DNA from: Tateyamaria sp. Alg231-49
GTDB taxonomy: Bacteria > Pseudomonadota > Alphaproteobacteria > Rhodobacterales > Rhodobacteraceae
NCBI RefSeq assembly: GCF_900143535.1
Contig: NZ_FRFA01000015.1
Span: forward strand, 1 to 62,500
Direction of reading: 5' to 3'
Length of the DNA stretch: 62,500 bases
The notes below the pieces were generated by a model. That model was not told where the DNA came from. It did not search any database and saw only the letters and a list, made by a program, of their open reading frames with translations. Both the position numbers and the translations under genes were made by a program. Numbering within the stretch: position 1 is the stretch's first letter; each line of letters opens with the position of its first letter. This document shows positions 44,391 through 54,573 of the stretch, one piece after another.

Positions 44391-45667
44391 CCGTTTTCGC
44401 GCAAAACCGCCCCGGCAAGGTAAAGCGAGCCACAGATCAAAACCCGCGCATGAGGGGTGTGGGCAAGGATCTCATCCAACGCAGCGCCTACATTTTCAGC
44501 CTCTGACGCGTTCAGCCCAACATCCTGCGCCGCCTTTGCGGTTTCAGAAGCCGGAAGAGTCGCCGCCTCGCCCGGTATTGACAGTGCGGTCAAGCTGTCA
44601 GCCACCTCTGCCAAAGGGGCCAGATACCCGCGTGCGTCTTTGGTGTTAAGCATCCCACAGATCATATGCGTCGGTCGCGCGGGCAGACTGCGCAACACAG
44701 ACGCCAGAGCGTGTCCTGCCGCCGGATTGTGTCCCCCGTCCAACCAAAGTTCAGCGCCCGAAACCGCCGCCGTCTCGGCGAGAGGACCGCTGCGCAGACG
44801 TTGCATCCGGGCCGGCCAGGACGCTTGAGTAACAGCAGCAAGGCACGCCGCCTCGTCACACCCCAAATGCCGGAGTGCCGCGAGCGCCATACCTGCGTTC
44901 TGGATCTGATGATCGCCGGGCAGCACAGGGCGGGGCAGATCGAGCAGCCCAACTTCATCCTGATAAATCATCCCATCACGTTCAGGGCTGGCATGCCAGT
45001 GTTGGCCGTAGGCGAGAACCGGTGCACCCAGCCGCGCAGAGCGCGCCTCAATCACCTCCAGCCCAGCCTCATCCTGCGGACCAACGATGCAGGGCACACG
45101 GCGCTTGATGATGCCTGCCTTTTCCCCGGCAATGGCCTCGATCGTGTTTCCAAGAAACGCCTCGTGATCCATAGACACCGGAGTGATGATGGTCAGCGCT
45201 GGAGTGTCGAGCACGTTGGTCGCATCCAACCGCCCGCCAAGGCCAACCTCAAGCAACGTATAATCCGCAGGGGTCCGGGCAAAAGCGAGGATCGCAGCGC
45301 AGGTCGTGATCTCGAAATAGGTGATATCGTCGCCGCCGTTTGCGGCGTAGCATTCATCCAGCAGCGCCGTCAGATCGGGTTCTGAGATTAGAGTTCCTGC
45401 CAGCCTGATCCGTTCATGAAAGCGGGCCAGATGGGGCGATGTGTAGGCGTGTACGCGCTTGCCTGCGGCCTCAAGCCCAGCGCGGATCATAGCCTGTGTC
45501 GATCCCTTGCCGTTGGTGCCTGCGATGTGGATCACCGGAGGCAGGTCGTTCTGCGGATTGCCAAGGGCCGCCAGCAATCGCCAGACGCGATCCAAAGTCA
45601 GATCAATGATCTTGGGGTGCAACGCCATCATCCGGGCAAGGATCGCGTCGGATGTGGGCGTGCTCAT
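44387..45667 (-). CDS. folC: Bifunctional dihydrofolate/folylpolyglutamate synthase
   Basis: This 426-residue Mur-ligase-like enzyme adds glutamate to dihydropteroate and folates. The P-loop GTNGKGST is near residue 50, and the LEVGLGGRLDATNV stretch near 140 is the second nucleotide/Mg motif. Its start overlaps the accD stop by 4 bp, so accD-folC are one transcript, as in many Alphaproteobacteria. Confidence 0.95.
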   Translation of the reverse strand: MSTPTSDAILARMMALHPKIIDLTLDRVWRLLAALGNPQNDLPPVIHIAGTNGKGSTQAMIRAGLEAAGKRVHAYTSPHLARFHERIRLAGTLISEPDLTALLDECYAANGGDDITYFEITTCAAILAFARTPADYTLLEVGLGGRLDATNVLDTPALTIITPVSMDHEAFLGNTIEAIAGEKAGIIKRRVPCIVGPQDEAGLEVIEARSARLGAPVLAYGQHWHASPERDGMIYQDEVGLLDLPRPVLPGDHQIQNAGMALAALRHLGCDEAACLAAVTQASWPARMQRLRSGPLAETAAVSGAELWLDGGHNPAAGHALASVLRSLPARPTHMICGMLNTKDARGYLAPLAEVADSLTALSIPGEAATLPASETAKAAQDVGLNASEAENVGAALDEILAHTPHARVLICGSLYLAGAVLRENG

Positions 45668-46593
45668 TTTTTCGGTGCGGTGTCGTCGGCCTCAGCCGGT
45701 GACGCTGGCGGTACTGGTGCGGGCAAATCGCCCATCACAGCAGGTGGCTGGTTCATCAACATACGGGTGATGGTGATCAACTCAGCCCGCATTTCGGTGC
45801 GCTTGGTCACCCGGTCCAGCATCCCGTGGTCCAGCAGATACTCGGCGCGTTGGAAACCTTCGGGCAGCTTTTCGCGGATGGTCTGTTCGATCACGCGCGG
45901 CCCGGCAAAGCAGATGAGTGCGTTTGGTTCCGCGATATGCACGTCACCGAGCATCGCATAAGAGGCCGTCACACCGCCCGTTGTCGGGTGCGTCAGCACG
46001 ACGATATAGGGCAGTCCCGCCTCTTTCAGCATCTGGACCGCGACAGTGCTGCGCGGCATTTGCATGAGGCTCAGGATTCCCTCCTGCATCCGCGCTCCGC
46101 CAGCGGCAGAAAACAGGATCAGCGGGCGGCGGAGTTTTACCGCCTCTTGGGCAGCAGCGATAATCGCGTTGCCCACATACATGCCCATAGACCCGCCCAT
46201 AAAGGAAAAGTCCTGCGCGGCGGCAATGATCGGGGTGCGTCCAATTTCGCCTGCGGCGACCAGCATCGCCTCTGACTCTCCGGTCGATTTTTGGGCCGTG
46301 CGCATACGGTCAGGATATTTTTTCTGGTCCCGGAACTGCAGCGGGTCCGCGATCGGTGTGGGGACCGCGACTTCGGAAAAGATACCGCCATCGAACAGGG
46401 CCCCAAAGCGATCCCGCGGCGTGATCGCCATATGATGGTTGCAGTTGGTGCAGACGTTCAGATTGTCGCTGAGTTCGCGGTGAAACAGCATCGTGCCGCA
46501 CTCATCGCACTTGGTCCACAGATTGTCCGGTGTCTCGCGGCGCGAAAAGATCGAGTTGATCCGGGGCCGGACGTAGTTGCTGATCCAGTTCAT
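45664..46593 (-). CDS. accD: Acetyl-CoA carboxylase carboxyltransferase beta subunit
   Basis: A 309-residue subunit that carries out, with AccA, the transfer of CO2 from biotin to acetyl-CoA in fatty acid synthesis. The N-terminal zinc ribbon has Cys29, 32, 48 and 51, and the crotonase-like domain includes GGARMQEG near 167. The C-terminal tail after about 285 is low-complexity (Pro/Ala/Glu). First of the accD-folC pair. Confidence 0.96.
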   Translation of the reverse strand: MNWISNYVRPRINSIFSRRETPDNLWTKCDECGTMLFHRELSDNLNVCTNCNHHMAITPRDRFGALFDGGIFSEVAVPTPIADPLQFRDQKKYPDRMRTAQKSTGESEAMLVAAGEIGRTPIIAAAQDFSFMGGSMGMYVGNAIIAAAQEAVKLRRPLILFSAAGGARMQEGILSLMQMPRSTVAVQMLKEAGLPYIVVLTHPTTGGVTASYAMLGDVHIAEPNALICFAGPRVIEQTIREKLPEGFQRAEYLLDHGMLDRVTKRTEMRAELITITRMLMNQPPAVMGDLPAPVPPASPAEADDTAPKK

Positions 46594-46650
46594 GAGGTCT
46601 TCCTGCTGCGACGTTAGGTTTCAGATAATCCGGGGCGGGCTCAAATGCAA

Positions 46651-47556
46651 TCAGGCCCTGATTGCCAGACGGGCGACAAGCCAGCTTACAAACATAATGC
46701 CGAAGTCTACAGGCAGCCAAGCGGCCATTTGCGCCTCGTCCGCCAGACCAAAGGGGAGGACGAACAGCGCAAGGCCAGACATCTCATCCGGAACACTGGT
46801 GATCACCATGGCAGAGAGGTTGTTTACAAAGTGCACAGCGATGGCTGGGCCCAAAGTGCCGGAACGAGCAGTGAGGTCAGCCATCAGGATGCCGAAGAGG
46901 GTTGCCCATGCCACAATAGTCCAGGCATTGCTGCCAGCGCTGTCGGGTAGGTAGTGGGCCATCCCAAACAGAGTGGCCGGCACGATCATCCAAATGAACG
47001 GAGATCGAAAACGCACGGCCAGTTGCTGCTGAATGTAGCCGCGAAAGAACACTTCTTCGGCGCCCGACTGGATCAAAACGGCCACAACAGCAACCGGCAG
47101 CAACAATAACCAGCGGCCCACCGCCATATTGCGCTCAAGCGGTCCGCCCATGTCATAAGGCGGCAAAACCCAAATGGCGGCCATCAGGATCAACATTGCG
47201 GTGGCAACCACAATGAACTGGCGCAAGGCCAGCCTTGGTTCCCCGATCAGTGTCAGGGGCCGACGTTTGTGCACCATGATGACGACAAGGGCCGCCGACA
47301 CACCCAGCAATCCCAACTGAAACAACAAGACGAACATGCCGGTCGCCGTCTGCCCCGTCTGGCCATTCTCCATGATGGCATCCACGGCACCGGGTTCCAT
47401 AACTTGAAACAGAGTGCCAAACAGCACTTGCGTCAGGGCAAGAAACAGACCTGCGGCCAGCACCAGCCCAAAGCAAAAGCGCCACAGCTGCGCCGCCCCT
47501 TGAGCCGGAGCGATAAAGCGGGCGTGGGGGTAATAATCAAAGGTCCACACACTCAT
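46651..47556 (-). CDS. CPBP-family intramembrane glutamic endopeptidase
   Basis: A 301-residue protein with about eight membrane helices and the three Abi/CPBP motifs: EEVFFRG (catalytic Glu pair and Arg), FGMAHY (His) and HFVNN (His, Asn). These are Rce1-like proteases with roles in signalling or bacteriocin immunity. The start codon overlaps the stop of the ABC-like pseudo-ATPase (ATGA), so the two are translationally coupled. The substrate is unknown. Confidence 0.88.
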   Translation of the reverse strand: MSVWTFDYYPHARFIAPAQGAAQLWRFCFGLVLAAGLFLALTQVLFGTLFQVMEPGAVDAIMENGQTGQTATGMFVLLFQLGLLGVSAALVVIMVHKRRPLTLIGEPRLALRQFIVVATAMLILMAAIWVLPPYDMGGPLERNMAVGRWLLLLPVAVVAVLIQSGAEEVFFRGYIQQQLAVRFRSPFIWMIVPATLFGMAHYLPDSAGSNAWTIVAWATLFGILMADLTARSGTLGPAIAVHFVNNLSAMVITSVPDEMSGLALFVLPFGLADEAQMAAWLPVDFGIMFVSWLVARLAIRA

Positions 47557-50500
47557 GTGTCGGTTTTCTCTAACGGAGGCGGAGGTGGGCCTTCTCCCTG
47601 CGGGATCGCGATATTGGCCTGACGGAGCAGTTCCGCAGCACCGGTCAGATAGCCGGACACAGTGCGCAACAGGCTGAACAAAACGGTTGTGTCGCTTTCC
47701 ACCACGGACCGGAATTCAGATGCGCCAATGCGCAGGAATAGGGCATCAGACGTCGCCGTCAGGTTCAGGTTCCGGACTTCATCCGACAAGATCGCAAGGT
47801 CACCAATCAACCGACCGGGTTCGATCGTGGTAACAGGGCGTTCGCCTTCGCTGATGTCATAGCTCAGAACCGCAGACCCCGAGATACACAAATAGGCGGC
47901 GTCAGGCTTTTCGTTCATGGAAAAGATGCGCTGCCCTTTCTTTGCCTCGTACCACTGAGCCGCGAATGCCAGCAGACGCTGGTTCCGGTTGCTCAGCCCC
48001 TCAAACAATTCGGTTCGGGCAATAACCCGCAACTTGCGATTCAAGTCGTCGCTGTCATCTTCTTCCAGGTTTTGCACACCATCAATACGCCCATCCTTGA
48101 TCTCGACAAACAGGTCATAGGCGTCCGGGTTTTCGAACTTTTCTTCCAGAAAGATCAACGTGGCATCTGGCAACAAACCGCGAAGCGCCGTGCGGGTCTT
48201 GCGCCGTTCTTCGGCGCTGTGTGAGGCAAGCGCCCGGTCAAGCACAAGGATATCAGGCCGTTTGATCCCGGCACGCGAAAATGCAACGCGCTCGTGGAAG
48301 ATGGTGGGCAGTTTTGTTCCACCCAGTCCTGTAGGAATATCAAACGCTGTTTCTGCAACCAACCGGCGCAGCCCGGCATCCCTTATCAGATCGGCCACCA
48401 CATCTTCGATCAGCTCGCCCTTCAGGCCTGCGACCATAGAGATCCGACCGTAGAGGGCGTTCTCTAACAGCGTCAGGCGCGGCAAATAGTTCTCCGGAGC
48501 AATCGGAACAAAGAAGTCACTCGTTTGCGTCCGCAAGGCCACGCCACTGGCTTTGCGGATTTCAACGATTTCTTTTTTGAAACTGTCAGGAAAGGCTGGG
48601 CCGATCTGTTCAGCGGTGAAGGCAAAAGGTACAGTCAGCAACAGCGCAAATTCGTCATCTGTCAGCGCAATATCCCCGCGTTCGCGGCGACGCTGTGCGA
48701 TATCGACGAGACGTTCGTACATGCTTTCATCGATATTGAGGGCCGTAAACAGCGGATGGTTCGTCCCGTCCATGCCAAAGGTCTGGTGCAGCGTCTCAAT
48801 GAGGGTTTGGGAAATGGCGATTCCCTGTTCGGCCAGACCCTGTTCAAAGATCAGGTTGATGAACACCGCATTGGCCGCCAGCCCTTCCTGACTGATTTCA
48901 CGCTTGGGTGAAGCAAAAAGCAGGTTGCCACCGAGCGGAACGGCCGGATTAAAGCTGTCTGGGTCAAATCGGTAGACTTCGTCAATCAGACCCTTTTCCT
49001 GCAGGCACTTCTCAACCACCGGACGTATTTCGACCATGGCTTTGGCCAGCTCGGGATGCATATCAGGGTCAATCCGACCGGTCAGCATCCGCCGGAACAT
49101 GAAATCATCGACGCCCATCGCCTGGATCAGCTCAAACCACCACTGGCGAATGTCATCCCCATCAGTAAGACCCGCCAAGGCAGGGTCCACCCAATCGACA
49201 TCCACTCGATCTTGGCTGTTGCCAGATCGGATGGCCTCGTTCTGGATCCTGTCACGCTTGTTGGACTCCCAATCGACGGTGCGCGGGCTGGTCATCAAGG
49301 GCATCAACAGGTTTGAGCCAAGTGTACCGTCAAAGAGATAGGGGCGCGAATGCGCATAACCGATGCGCGCCGCGATCACAGACTGATGCAGTTCTGACAG
49401 GTCATACCCCGCCATCTCAACTGTCCCACGCGCAGGCATAACCTCCCGCGTCAACAGTTCGGCCAACGCGGTCCGCTCCGTCTGGTTGCGGGCCTGAATG
49501 GCGACCCGTGCGCCTTTGGGGATTGTCAGGTTGATGTTTTCGAGGATCGGGTTGTTGTCCACCGTGCGAACGGTCACATCCTTCAGTTCGATATCACCGC
49601 GCAGATGTGGCACCTCATCCGGCTCGCCCTCAAACAGATCCTCATCAATCATACCGTTGGGACCAAACCGCTCGGTTACGACCTCCCACCGCACAGCCAT
49701 ATCCTGCGTCTGGTTGTAATAGGTCAGCAGTTCCTTCCACGGGCTCGACAAGTCCTTGTAAGCCGCAAGAGCGGCAACAAGCGCACCGACAGTGATTTCA
49801 CCTTGGATAACCAGATACCCGCCGACCAAATAGAAAAAGAACGGGGTCAGTTGCGTGATGAAGTTGTTGAGGAACTTCATAAAGAACTTTTGCTGGTAGA
49901 TCTTGAAGCGGATCCCAAACAACCGCCCCAAACGGTCCGTAAACTGCGCCAGCCGGTACCGCAGCCCACCATTGGTGCGCAGATCAGTAATGCCTGCCGC
50001 ACTCTCCCCGATTTCAGAGGAAAAGGCGCGCATTTCTTTGATCCGCGCCTTGTTCAGCAGGTTGATGCGCCGTTGCAGCATCGGGATGAGCCACGCCTGC
50101 AACGGTATCAGCGCGATCCCGGCAATGCCAAACCAGACAGACTGGATAAACAGAAAGATCAGGATGATCAGCATTTGTCCGGCCTGAAACACCGGCTGGG
50201 CCACCATGTCACCCATCAGGCCGCCCATCGGTTCAGCCTCGGACGTGACCATGCTCACCAACTCGCCCTGGCTGGTCGAACGGAAATAGGTGCGCGGAAA
50301 GCGTAACATCCGACTGATCAATTGGAACCGGAAACGGCGCAAAAGCCGTTCGGCCGTGACGCCCTTCATCGTGTTCAGCCGCATTTTGAGGAGGCCATGC
50401 GCGATCACAGCGGCCAGATAACCGAAACACAGCGTCAACAGGAATTGGATCTGGCTGAGCTCAAAGCCAAAGACTTGTACCGCATCAGACGTCGCCCCGA

Positions 50501-50636
50501 TGGCATCGTTAATCACGCGTTTAGGAAGTTCCAGCGTCGCATAAAGGAATGGAAACGTGACAACGGTCAGCGCCAGCAACATCAACTGGTCTCTTTTGGA
50601 GTGCTTCCAGATGAAAGCGAAAAGGCTGGAATCCAT
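47553..50636 (-). CDS. ABC-transporter-like pseudo-ATPase with insertion and cNMP-binding domain
   Basis: A 1027-residue protein. Residues about 15-320 form a type IV ABC-exporter membrane domain with six helices. Residues 347-445 and 715-855 are the halves of an ABC nucleotide-binding domain split by about 270 residues of unrecognised sequence (about 450-715). The catalytic motifs are lost: the Walker A position reads [11 protein letters not shown] instead of GxxGxGK(S/T), the signature LSGGQ is replaced ([14 protein letters not shown]), Walker B reads ILVLDRA (Arg for the catalytic Glu), and the H-loop His is absent (FLEEKFEN). A cyclic-nucleotide-binding domain (about 872-1000, [10 protein letters not shown]) follows, then a Pro-rich tail. 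So it should not hydrolyse ATP in the usual way. It is coupled to the CPBP protease. Confidence 0.8.
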   Translation of the reverse strand: MDSSLFAFIWKHSKRDQLMLLALTVVTFPFLYATLELPKRVINDAIGATSDAVQVFGFELSQIQFLLTLCFGYLAAVIAHGLLKMRLNTMKGVTAERLLRRFRFQLISRMLRFPRTYFRSTSQGELVSMVTSEAEPMGGLMGDMVAQPVFQAGQMLIILIFLFIQSVWFGIAGIALIPLQAWLIPMLQRRINLLNKARIKEMRAFSSEIGESAAGITDLRTNGGLRYRLAQFTDRLGRLFGIRFKIYQQKFFMKFLNNFITQLTPFFFYLVGGYLVIQGEITVGALVAALAAYKDLSSPWKELLTYYNQTQDMAVRWEVVTERFGPNGMIDEDLFEGEPDEVPHLRGDIELKDVTVRTVDNNPILENINLTIPKGARVAIQARNQTERTALAELLTREVMPARGTVEMAGYDLSELHQSVIAARIGYAHSRPYLFDGTLGSNLLMPLMTSPRTVDWESNKRDRIQNEAIRSGNSQDRVDVDWVDPALAGLTDGDDIRQWWFELIQAMGVDDFMFRRMLTGRIDPDMHPELAKAMVEIRPVVEKCLQEKGLIDEVYRFDPDSFNPAVPLGGNLLFASPKREISQEGLAANAVFINLIFEQGLAEQGIAISQTLIETLHQTFGMDGTNHPLFTALNIDESMYERLVDIAQRRRERGDIALTDDEFALLLTVPFAFTAEQIGPAFPDSFKKEIVEIRKASGVALRTQTSDFFVPIAPENYLPRLTLLENALYGRISMVAGLKGELIEDVVADLIRDAGLRRLVAETAFDIPTGLGGTKLPTIFHERVAFSRAGIKRPDILVLDRALASHSAEERRKTRTALRGLLPDATLIFLEEKFENPDAYDLFVEIKDGRIDGVQNLEEDDSDDLNRKLRVIARTELFEGLSNRNQRLLAFAAQWYEAKKGQRIFSMNEKPDAAYLCISGSAVLSYDISEGERPVTTIEPGRLIGDLAILSDEVRNLNLTATSDALFLRIGASEFRSVVESDTTVLFSLLRTVSGYLTGAAELLRQANIAIPQGEGPPPPPLEKTDT

Positions 50637-50804
50637 GCAATCGTCCCGATCGGCTGTGCCCGGTGGTCTGGCAGATACCTCCCCCTGCCTGAACCGTTCG
50701 GTTTACCTAGTGGCACCCTGTCCGCAATGCAACCGCGCCAGACGCTTGCAGGTACCCCGACCAATGGCTATTCCGGTGCAAATGTTCTTCGAGGGAGAGA
50801 CCCG

Positions 50805-52568
50805 ATGCTAGACGGCAAATTCGACAAATCCAAATTGCCCAGCCGCCATGTAACCGAAGGACCCGCGCGCGCGCCGCACCGGTCCTACTACTATGCAATG
50901 GGTATGACCGAGGAGGAAATCCACCAACCCCTCGTCGGCGTGGCCACCTGCTGGAACGAAGCAGCGCCCTGCAACATCGCGCTGAACCGTCAGGCGCAAT
51001 CGGTCAAGGTCGGGGTCAAGGGTGCGGCAGGTACACCGCGCGAATTCACCACCATCACGGTCACGGACGGCATCGCGATGGGGCACGAAGGGATGCGTTC
51101 GTCTCTGGCCTCCCGCGAGGCGATTGCCGACACTGTCGAATTGACCATGCGCGGGCATTGCTATGACGCGATTGTGGGTCTTGCGGGTTGTGACAAATCC
51201 CTGCCGGGTATGATGATGGCGATGATCCGTCTGAACGTGCCATCCGTGTTCCTTTATGGTGGGTCGATCCTGCCAGGCCGTGTTGCTGAAAACGCTCCAG
51301 TGCCTGCCGAATACCTCGACCGCGACCTGACGGTTCAGGACATGTTCGAGGCCGTGGGCCACCAGCAGAACGGCACCATGAGCGAGGCCGAGTTGGACGT
51401 GCTTGAGCGCGTCGCCTGCCCCTCTGCCGGGGCGTGCGGTGGCCAATTCACCGCCAACACCATGGCGTGCGTGTCAGAGGCCATCGGCCTTGCCTTGCCC
51501 AACTCCTCTGGCGCACCCGCGCCGTATGAGTCCCGTGATGAATACGCCAAAGCGTCCGGCGCAGCGGTCATGAACCTGATCGAAAAGAACATCCGCGCCC
51601 GCGATATCTGTACCCGCGAAGCGTTCGAGAACGCGGCTCGCATCGTCGCCTGCACCGGCGGATCCACCAATGCGGGCCTGCACTTGCCTGCCATGGCGCA
51701 CGAGGCGGGCATCGACTTCTTCCTCGAAGACGTGTGCGAGATTTTCCGCGACACGCCGTACTTCGTCGACCTGAAGCCAGGTGGTCAGTACGTTGCCAAG
51801 GACCTTTACGAAGTTGGCGGCGTGCCCGTAGTGATGAAGGAACTGCGCAAAGCCGGTCTGATCCACGACGATTGCATGACCGCCACGGGCTATTCCATCG
51901 GCGAAGAGCTGGACAAGAACAGCCTCGAGGCCGACGGTAAGGTGATCTATCCCGTGGAAACCCCGATCACCAAGACTGGTGGCGTTGTTGGTCTGAAGGG
52001 CAATGTCGCCCCCGAAGGCGCTATCGTGAAAGTCGCCGGGATCGAGCCACAGCACCAGATTTTCACCGGCCCCGCGCGCATCTTTGAATGCGAACAGGAC
52101 GCGTTTGAGTCCGTACAGAACCGCACCTATGAAGAAGGCGACGTGTTCGTCATCCGCAACGAAGGACCATCCGGTGGTCCCGGCATGCGCGAGATGCTGG
52201 CGACAACCGCCGCCCTGTCCGGGCAAGGCATGGGCAAGAAGGTGGCGCTGATCACCGACGGCCGTTTTTCCGGCGCGACGCGTGGTTTCTGCGTTGGGCA
52301 TGTTGGCCCAGAGGCGGCACACGGTGGTCCAATCGCGCTGTTGAAAGACGGCGATGTCATCACCATCAACGCCATCGAAGGGTCGATCAATGTCGACTTG
52401 ACCGACGAAGAGCTGGAAGAGCGTAAGGCTGCCTGGAGCGGTCCGCGCGAGACCCTGTACGGCTCCGGAGCTCTGTGGAAATATGCCAAGCTGGTCGGCC
52501 CGACATATCTGGGGGCGGTGACGCACCCCGGGGCCAAGGCCGAGCGCCATGATTACATGGAACTCTAA
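50805..52568 (+). CDS. ilvD: Dihydroxy-acid dehydratase
   Basis: A 587-residue Fe-S dehydratase converting 2,3-dihydroxy-isovalerate/methylvalerate to the keto acids in valine, leucine and isoleucine synthesis. The cluster cysteines lie in [24 protein letters not shown] and [10 protein letters not shown], with the later GGPGMREML and [10 protein letters not shown] substrate motifs. ATG 50805 follows CGAGGGAGAGA. The open frame upstream to 50322 overlaps the divergent ABC gene and is not real. Its 3' end overlaps the lipoprotein gene by 20 bp. Confidence 0.96.
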   Translation: MLDGKFDKSKLPSRHVTEGPARAPHRSYYYAMGMTEEEIHQPLVGVATCWNEAAPCNIALNRQAQSVKVGVKGAAGTPREFTTITVTDGIAMGHEGMRSSLASREAIADTVELTMRGHCYDAIVGLAGCDKSLPGMMMAMIRLNVPSVFLYGGSILPGRVAENAPVPAEYLDRDLTVQDMFEAVGHQQNGTMSEAELDVLERVACPSAGACGGQFTANTMACVSEAIGLALPNSSGAPAPYESRDEYAKASGAAVMNLIEKNIRARDICTREAFENAARIVACTGGSTNAGLHLPAMAHEAGIDFFLEDVCEIFRDTPYFVDLKPGGQYVAKDLYEVGGVPVVMKELRKAGLIHDDCMTATGYSIGEELDKNSLEADGKVIYPVETPITKTGGVVGLKGNVAPEGAIVKVAGIEPQHQIFTGPARIFECEQDAFESVQNRTYEEGDVFVIRNEGPSGGPGMREMLATTAALSGQGMGKKVALITDGRFSGATRGFCVGHVGPEAAHGGPIALLKDGDVITINAIEGSINVDLTDEELEERKAAWSGPRETLYGSGALWKYAKLVGPTYLGAVTHPGAKAERHDYMEL

Positions 52569-53139
52569 GGCCTTTCTGGCCGGAGCCACCTGTGTGGCTC
52601 TGGCAGGATGCGATGAACTGGCCGGGTTCGGTGGAGCGCAAAACAACGGATTGCCCTACGCCTCACTGGCAGGTGGGTCCGTCAGCCTTGTCCCGCCCGT
52701 CGGCTACTGCGTCGACAAACGCAGCGTGCGCGCGCGCTTTGCCGTGATGGCACGCTGCGACACTCTGGGTGGTGACGCGTCGTTTGGCGCACCCCTTGCC
52801 GTCATCACAGCGGCCACTGTGGATCAGGGGGCGGGTGCGAGCGCAAGTTCAGGCAGCGAAACTGTCCTGTCGCGCCGTACATCAGGAACGCTAACTTTAC
52901 TGCAAGTCAGCGGCAGCCCTCCCAGTCCCGAGATGCGCGACGTGTATTGGCGTGCTGTGGGGCCGGTTGGCAATCAGGTTATCGGCCTCGCCATTTATGA
53001 GGGCGAAAACGGAGAGCCTCTGGGTGAAAGCGCTCCAAGCCTACTCACCGAGACGATGCAGCGGACTCGTGCGCGAACCGCCGCAGTGGCGAGCGCAGCG
53101 AAAGACAATTCTGCAACGACGCTGGTAAAACCCGAGTGA
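52549..53139 (+). CDS. Putative lipoprotein
   Basis: A 196-residue protein with a lipoprotein signal: VALAGC places the lipidated Cys near residue 21. The mature part is small, with two more cysteines and no recognised domain. The start lies inside the end of ilvD (20-bp overlap), so it is expressed with ilvD, though no functional link to branched-chain synthesis is evident. An in-frame ATG with a better ribosome-binding site was not found. Confidence 0.7.
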   Translation: MITWNSKAFLAGATCVALAGCDELAGFGGAQNNGLPYASLAGGSVSLVPPVGYCVDKRSVRARFAVMARCDTLGGDASFGAPLAVITAATVDQGAGASASSGSETVLSRRTSGTLTLLQVSGSPPSPEMRDVYWRAVGPVGNQVIGLAIYEGENGEPLGESAPSLLTETMQRTRARTAAVASAAKDNSATTLVKPE

Positions 53140-53226
53140 GGCGCACAATTGCCCGGTTCATTTCAACGAAACCTTTGGCATAGATAAAAGGCGCGCAACA
53201 GAAGCGGCCAGAACGGCGTTTGGTAC

Positions 53227-54000
53227 ATGGCAGGCAAAACGATACGGTACATCGAAAAGCTGTCGCACAAGGGTGCGATGCGCCGTTGGGCGCGTGCCGC
53301 GCGCAATGCCAAGACGGCGGAACTGGGCGAGTTGCGCGGCCTGCGTGCCTCGGCCCGCCTGCTCCGCAGTCATCTTGATCGTCTGATCCATACCGCCGAC
53401 GAACGACTGGCTTTACCCGCCATCGGCTCCACTAATTTTGCACGCCCACACAACTCTGACTGGGCATGGCGCCCGGAATTGTGGCGCGGTTCGCTGCACA
53501 ATGCGGGCGCATCTTCGGTACAGTCCAAGACCATGATGGGCAGAGAGGTCACTCTGTTTCACGACTGCAATTTGAGCGAATTAACCCTGCGCCAAATCCG
53601 CAACCAGCGCGAACGCGATCTCGCTCCTTATGGTCTGCGCATGGATGTCTTTAAATTCGACGGCTCATTCCTGTCGCTTGTGATCGACCTGCCGCAAGAC
53701 GCAGTTCAAGGTCTGACAAAGACGCACCTTCTTGGCATGAACACGATTGTCGAGATGGAGTATCCCCTTGAAATCTTTGGGCGTCTCAACATCCGTCATG
53801 GTCCCAACACCGAACAGATCGTGCGGGAATTGCCACTGAACGAACAAGACGTGACAGTCGAATTCGACCTCGCCTACTCCAAGCTGAACGAAAAGAGAGT
53901 GGAAAAGGCGTGGATCGACCTGATCTTTGAAGGGCCGGAGATGAACCAGATTACTCTGCGGGATCTGACTTTCTCGCGCCGCCCGCGCGCCGCATTGTGA
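53227..54000 (+). CDS. Conserved cytoplasmic protein, unknown function (DUF6478-like)
   Basis: A 257-residue protein with a basic, helical N-terminal part (1-70) and a beta-rich C-terminal domain (about 95-250). It has no signal or membrane helix. I think it belongs to a Rhodobacteraceae-restricted family (DUF6478), but only by general resemblance. It starts with ATG 53227 and ends 13 bp before the next gene, with AGGAAGGGAG between, so the two form a unit. Confidence 0.6.
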   Translation: MAGKTIRYIEKLSHKGAMRRWARAARNAKTAELGELRGLRASARLLRSHLDRLIHTADERLALPAIGSTNFARPHNSDWAWRPELWRGSLHNAGASSVQSKTMMGREVTLFHDCNLSELTLRQIRNQRERDLAPYGLRMDVFKFDGSFLSLVIDLPQDAVQGLTKTHLLGMNTIVEMEYPLEIFGRLNIRHGPNTEQIVRELPLNEQDVTVEFDLAYSKLNEKRVEKAWIDLIFEGPEMNQITLRDLTFSRRPRAAL

Positions 54001-54013
54001 GGAAGGGAGCAGT

Positions 54014-54385
54014 ATGAGCACTCTGACACTGACACCGACCAGAATGCGGCAGGGCATTTGGGAAGGGATGGTTAAACAGTCCGGCAGCGGCGTGCCGCAG
54101 ATACGTGTCACGCACCTCGATATTACCGTGCCAGATGTAGAGGTGAAGGAAGCCGAGACCGAAGGCTATTGGCAGGTGCAGGTCCCCGTGCCCGCGGCGG
54201 CGATTTCGGATGGCGTACAGGTCTTTGTCATCGCGGATGCCACGGACGATACAACCTTGGGCCAGTTCACACTGATCGCAGGTGAAGCATTGGCGGAAGA
54301 TCTGCGGGCAGAGGTTGAATTGCTGCGCGCCGAGTTGGACATGCTAAAACGCGCGTTTCGCCGTCACTGCACAGAAACGTCCTAG
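54014..54385 (+). CDS. Small protein with C-terminal coiled coil, unknown function
   Basis: A 123-residue cytoplasmic protein. Residues 1-90 are beta-rich (YWQVQVPVPAAAISDGVQVF), and 93-116 form an amphipathic helix with leucine spacing typical of a coiled coil (LAEDLRAEVELLRAELDMLK). It starts with ATG after GGAAGGGAGCAGT. It is probably cotranslated with the preceding gene, and its C-terminal coiled coil may bind it. The stop overlaps the convergent DUF2783 stop by 4 bp. Confidence 0.65.
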   Translation: MSTLTLTPTRMRQGIWEGMVKQSGSGVPQIRVTHLDITVPDVEVKEAETEGYWQVQVPVPAAAISDGVQVFVIADATDDTTLGQFTLIAGEALAEDLRAEVELLRAELDMLKRAFRRHCTETS

Positions 54386-54573
54386 GACCGCTTGGCTGCG
54401 GCCAATGCAGCGCGCAGCACGTCCCGGTCTCCGATGTGATTGGCAAGGACAAGGATCAGGCGCGCATTTAGCGCGTCGCTGGCCTCTTTCGTTAGCCCTT
54501 GGTGAGCATCCAGCAACTCGTCATAAAACCCGTCTGGGTCTGGGATGTTTGGGTCTAGGTTTAACTGGGTCAT
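54382..54573 (-). CDS. DUF2783 small protein
   Basis: A 63-residue protein of the DUF2783 family (family-typical N-terminal PNIPDPDGFYDELLDAHQGL). Members sit next to FAD-dependent aromatic hydroxylases; function is unknown, possibly assembly or stabilisation. The start overlaps the stop of the monooxygenase (ATGA), so it is the last gene of this catabolic operon. Confidence 0.85.
   Translation of the reverse strand: MTQLNLDPNIPDPDGFYDELLDAHQGLTKEASDALNARLILVLANHIGDRDVLRAALAAAKRS

Noticed and set aside
50322..50804. N-terminal extension of the ilvD frame
   Set aside because: It overlaps the divergent ABC-like gene, and ATG 50805 with a good ribosome-binding site matches the IlvD N-terminus.
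51474..52646. Long minus-strand open frame (390 codons) opposite ilvD
   Set aside because: Shadow of ilvD in GC-rich DNA. No domain is seen in its translation.
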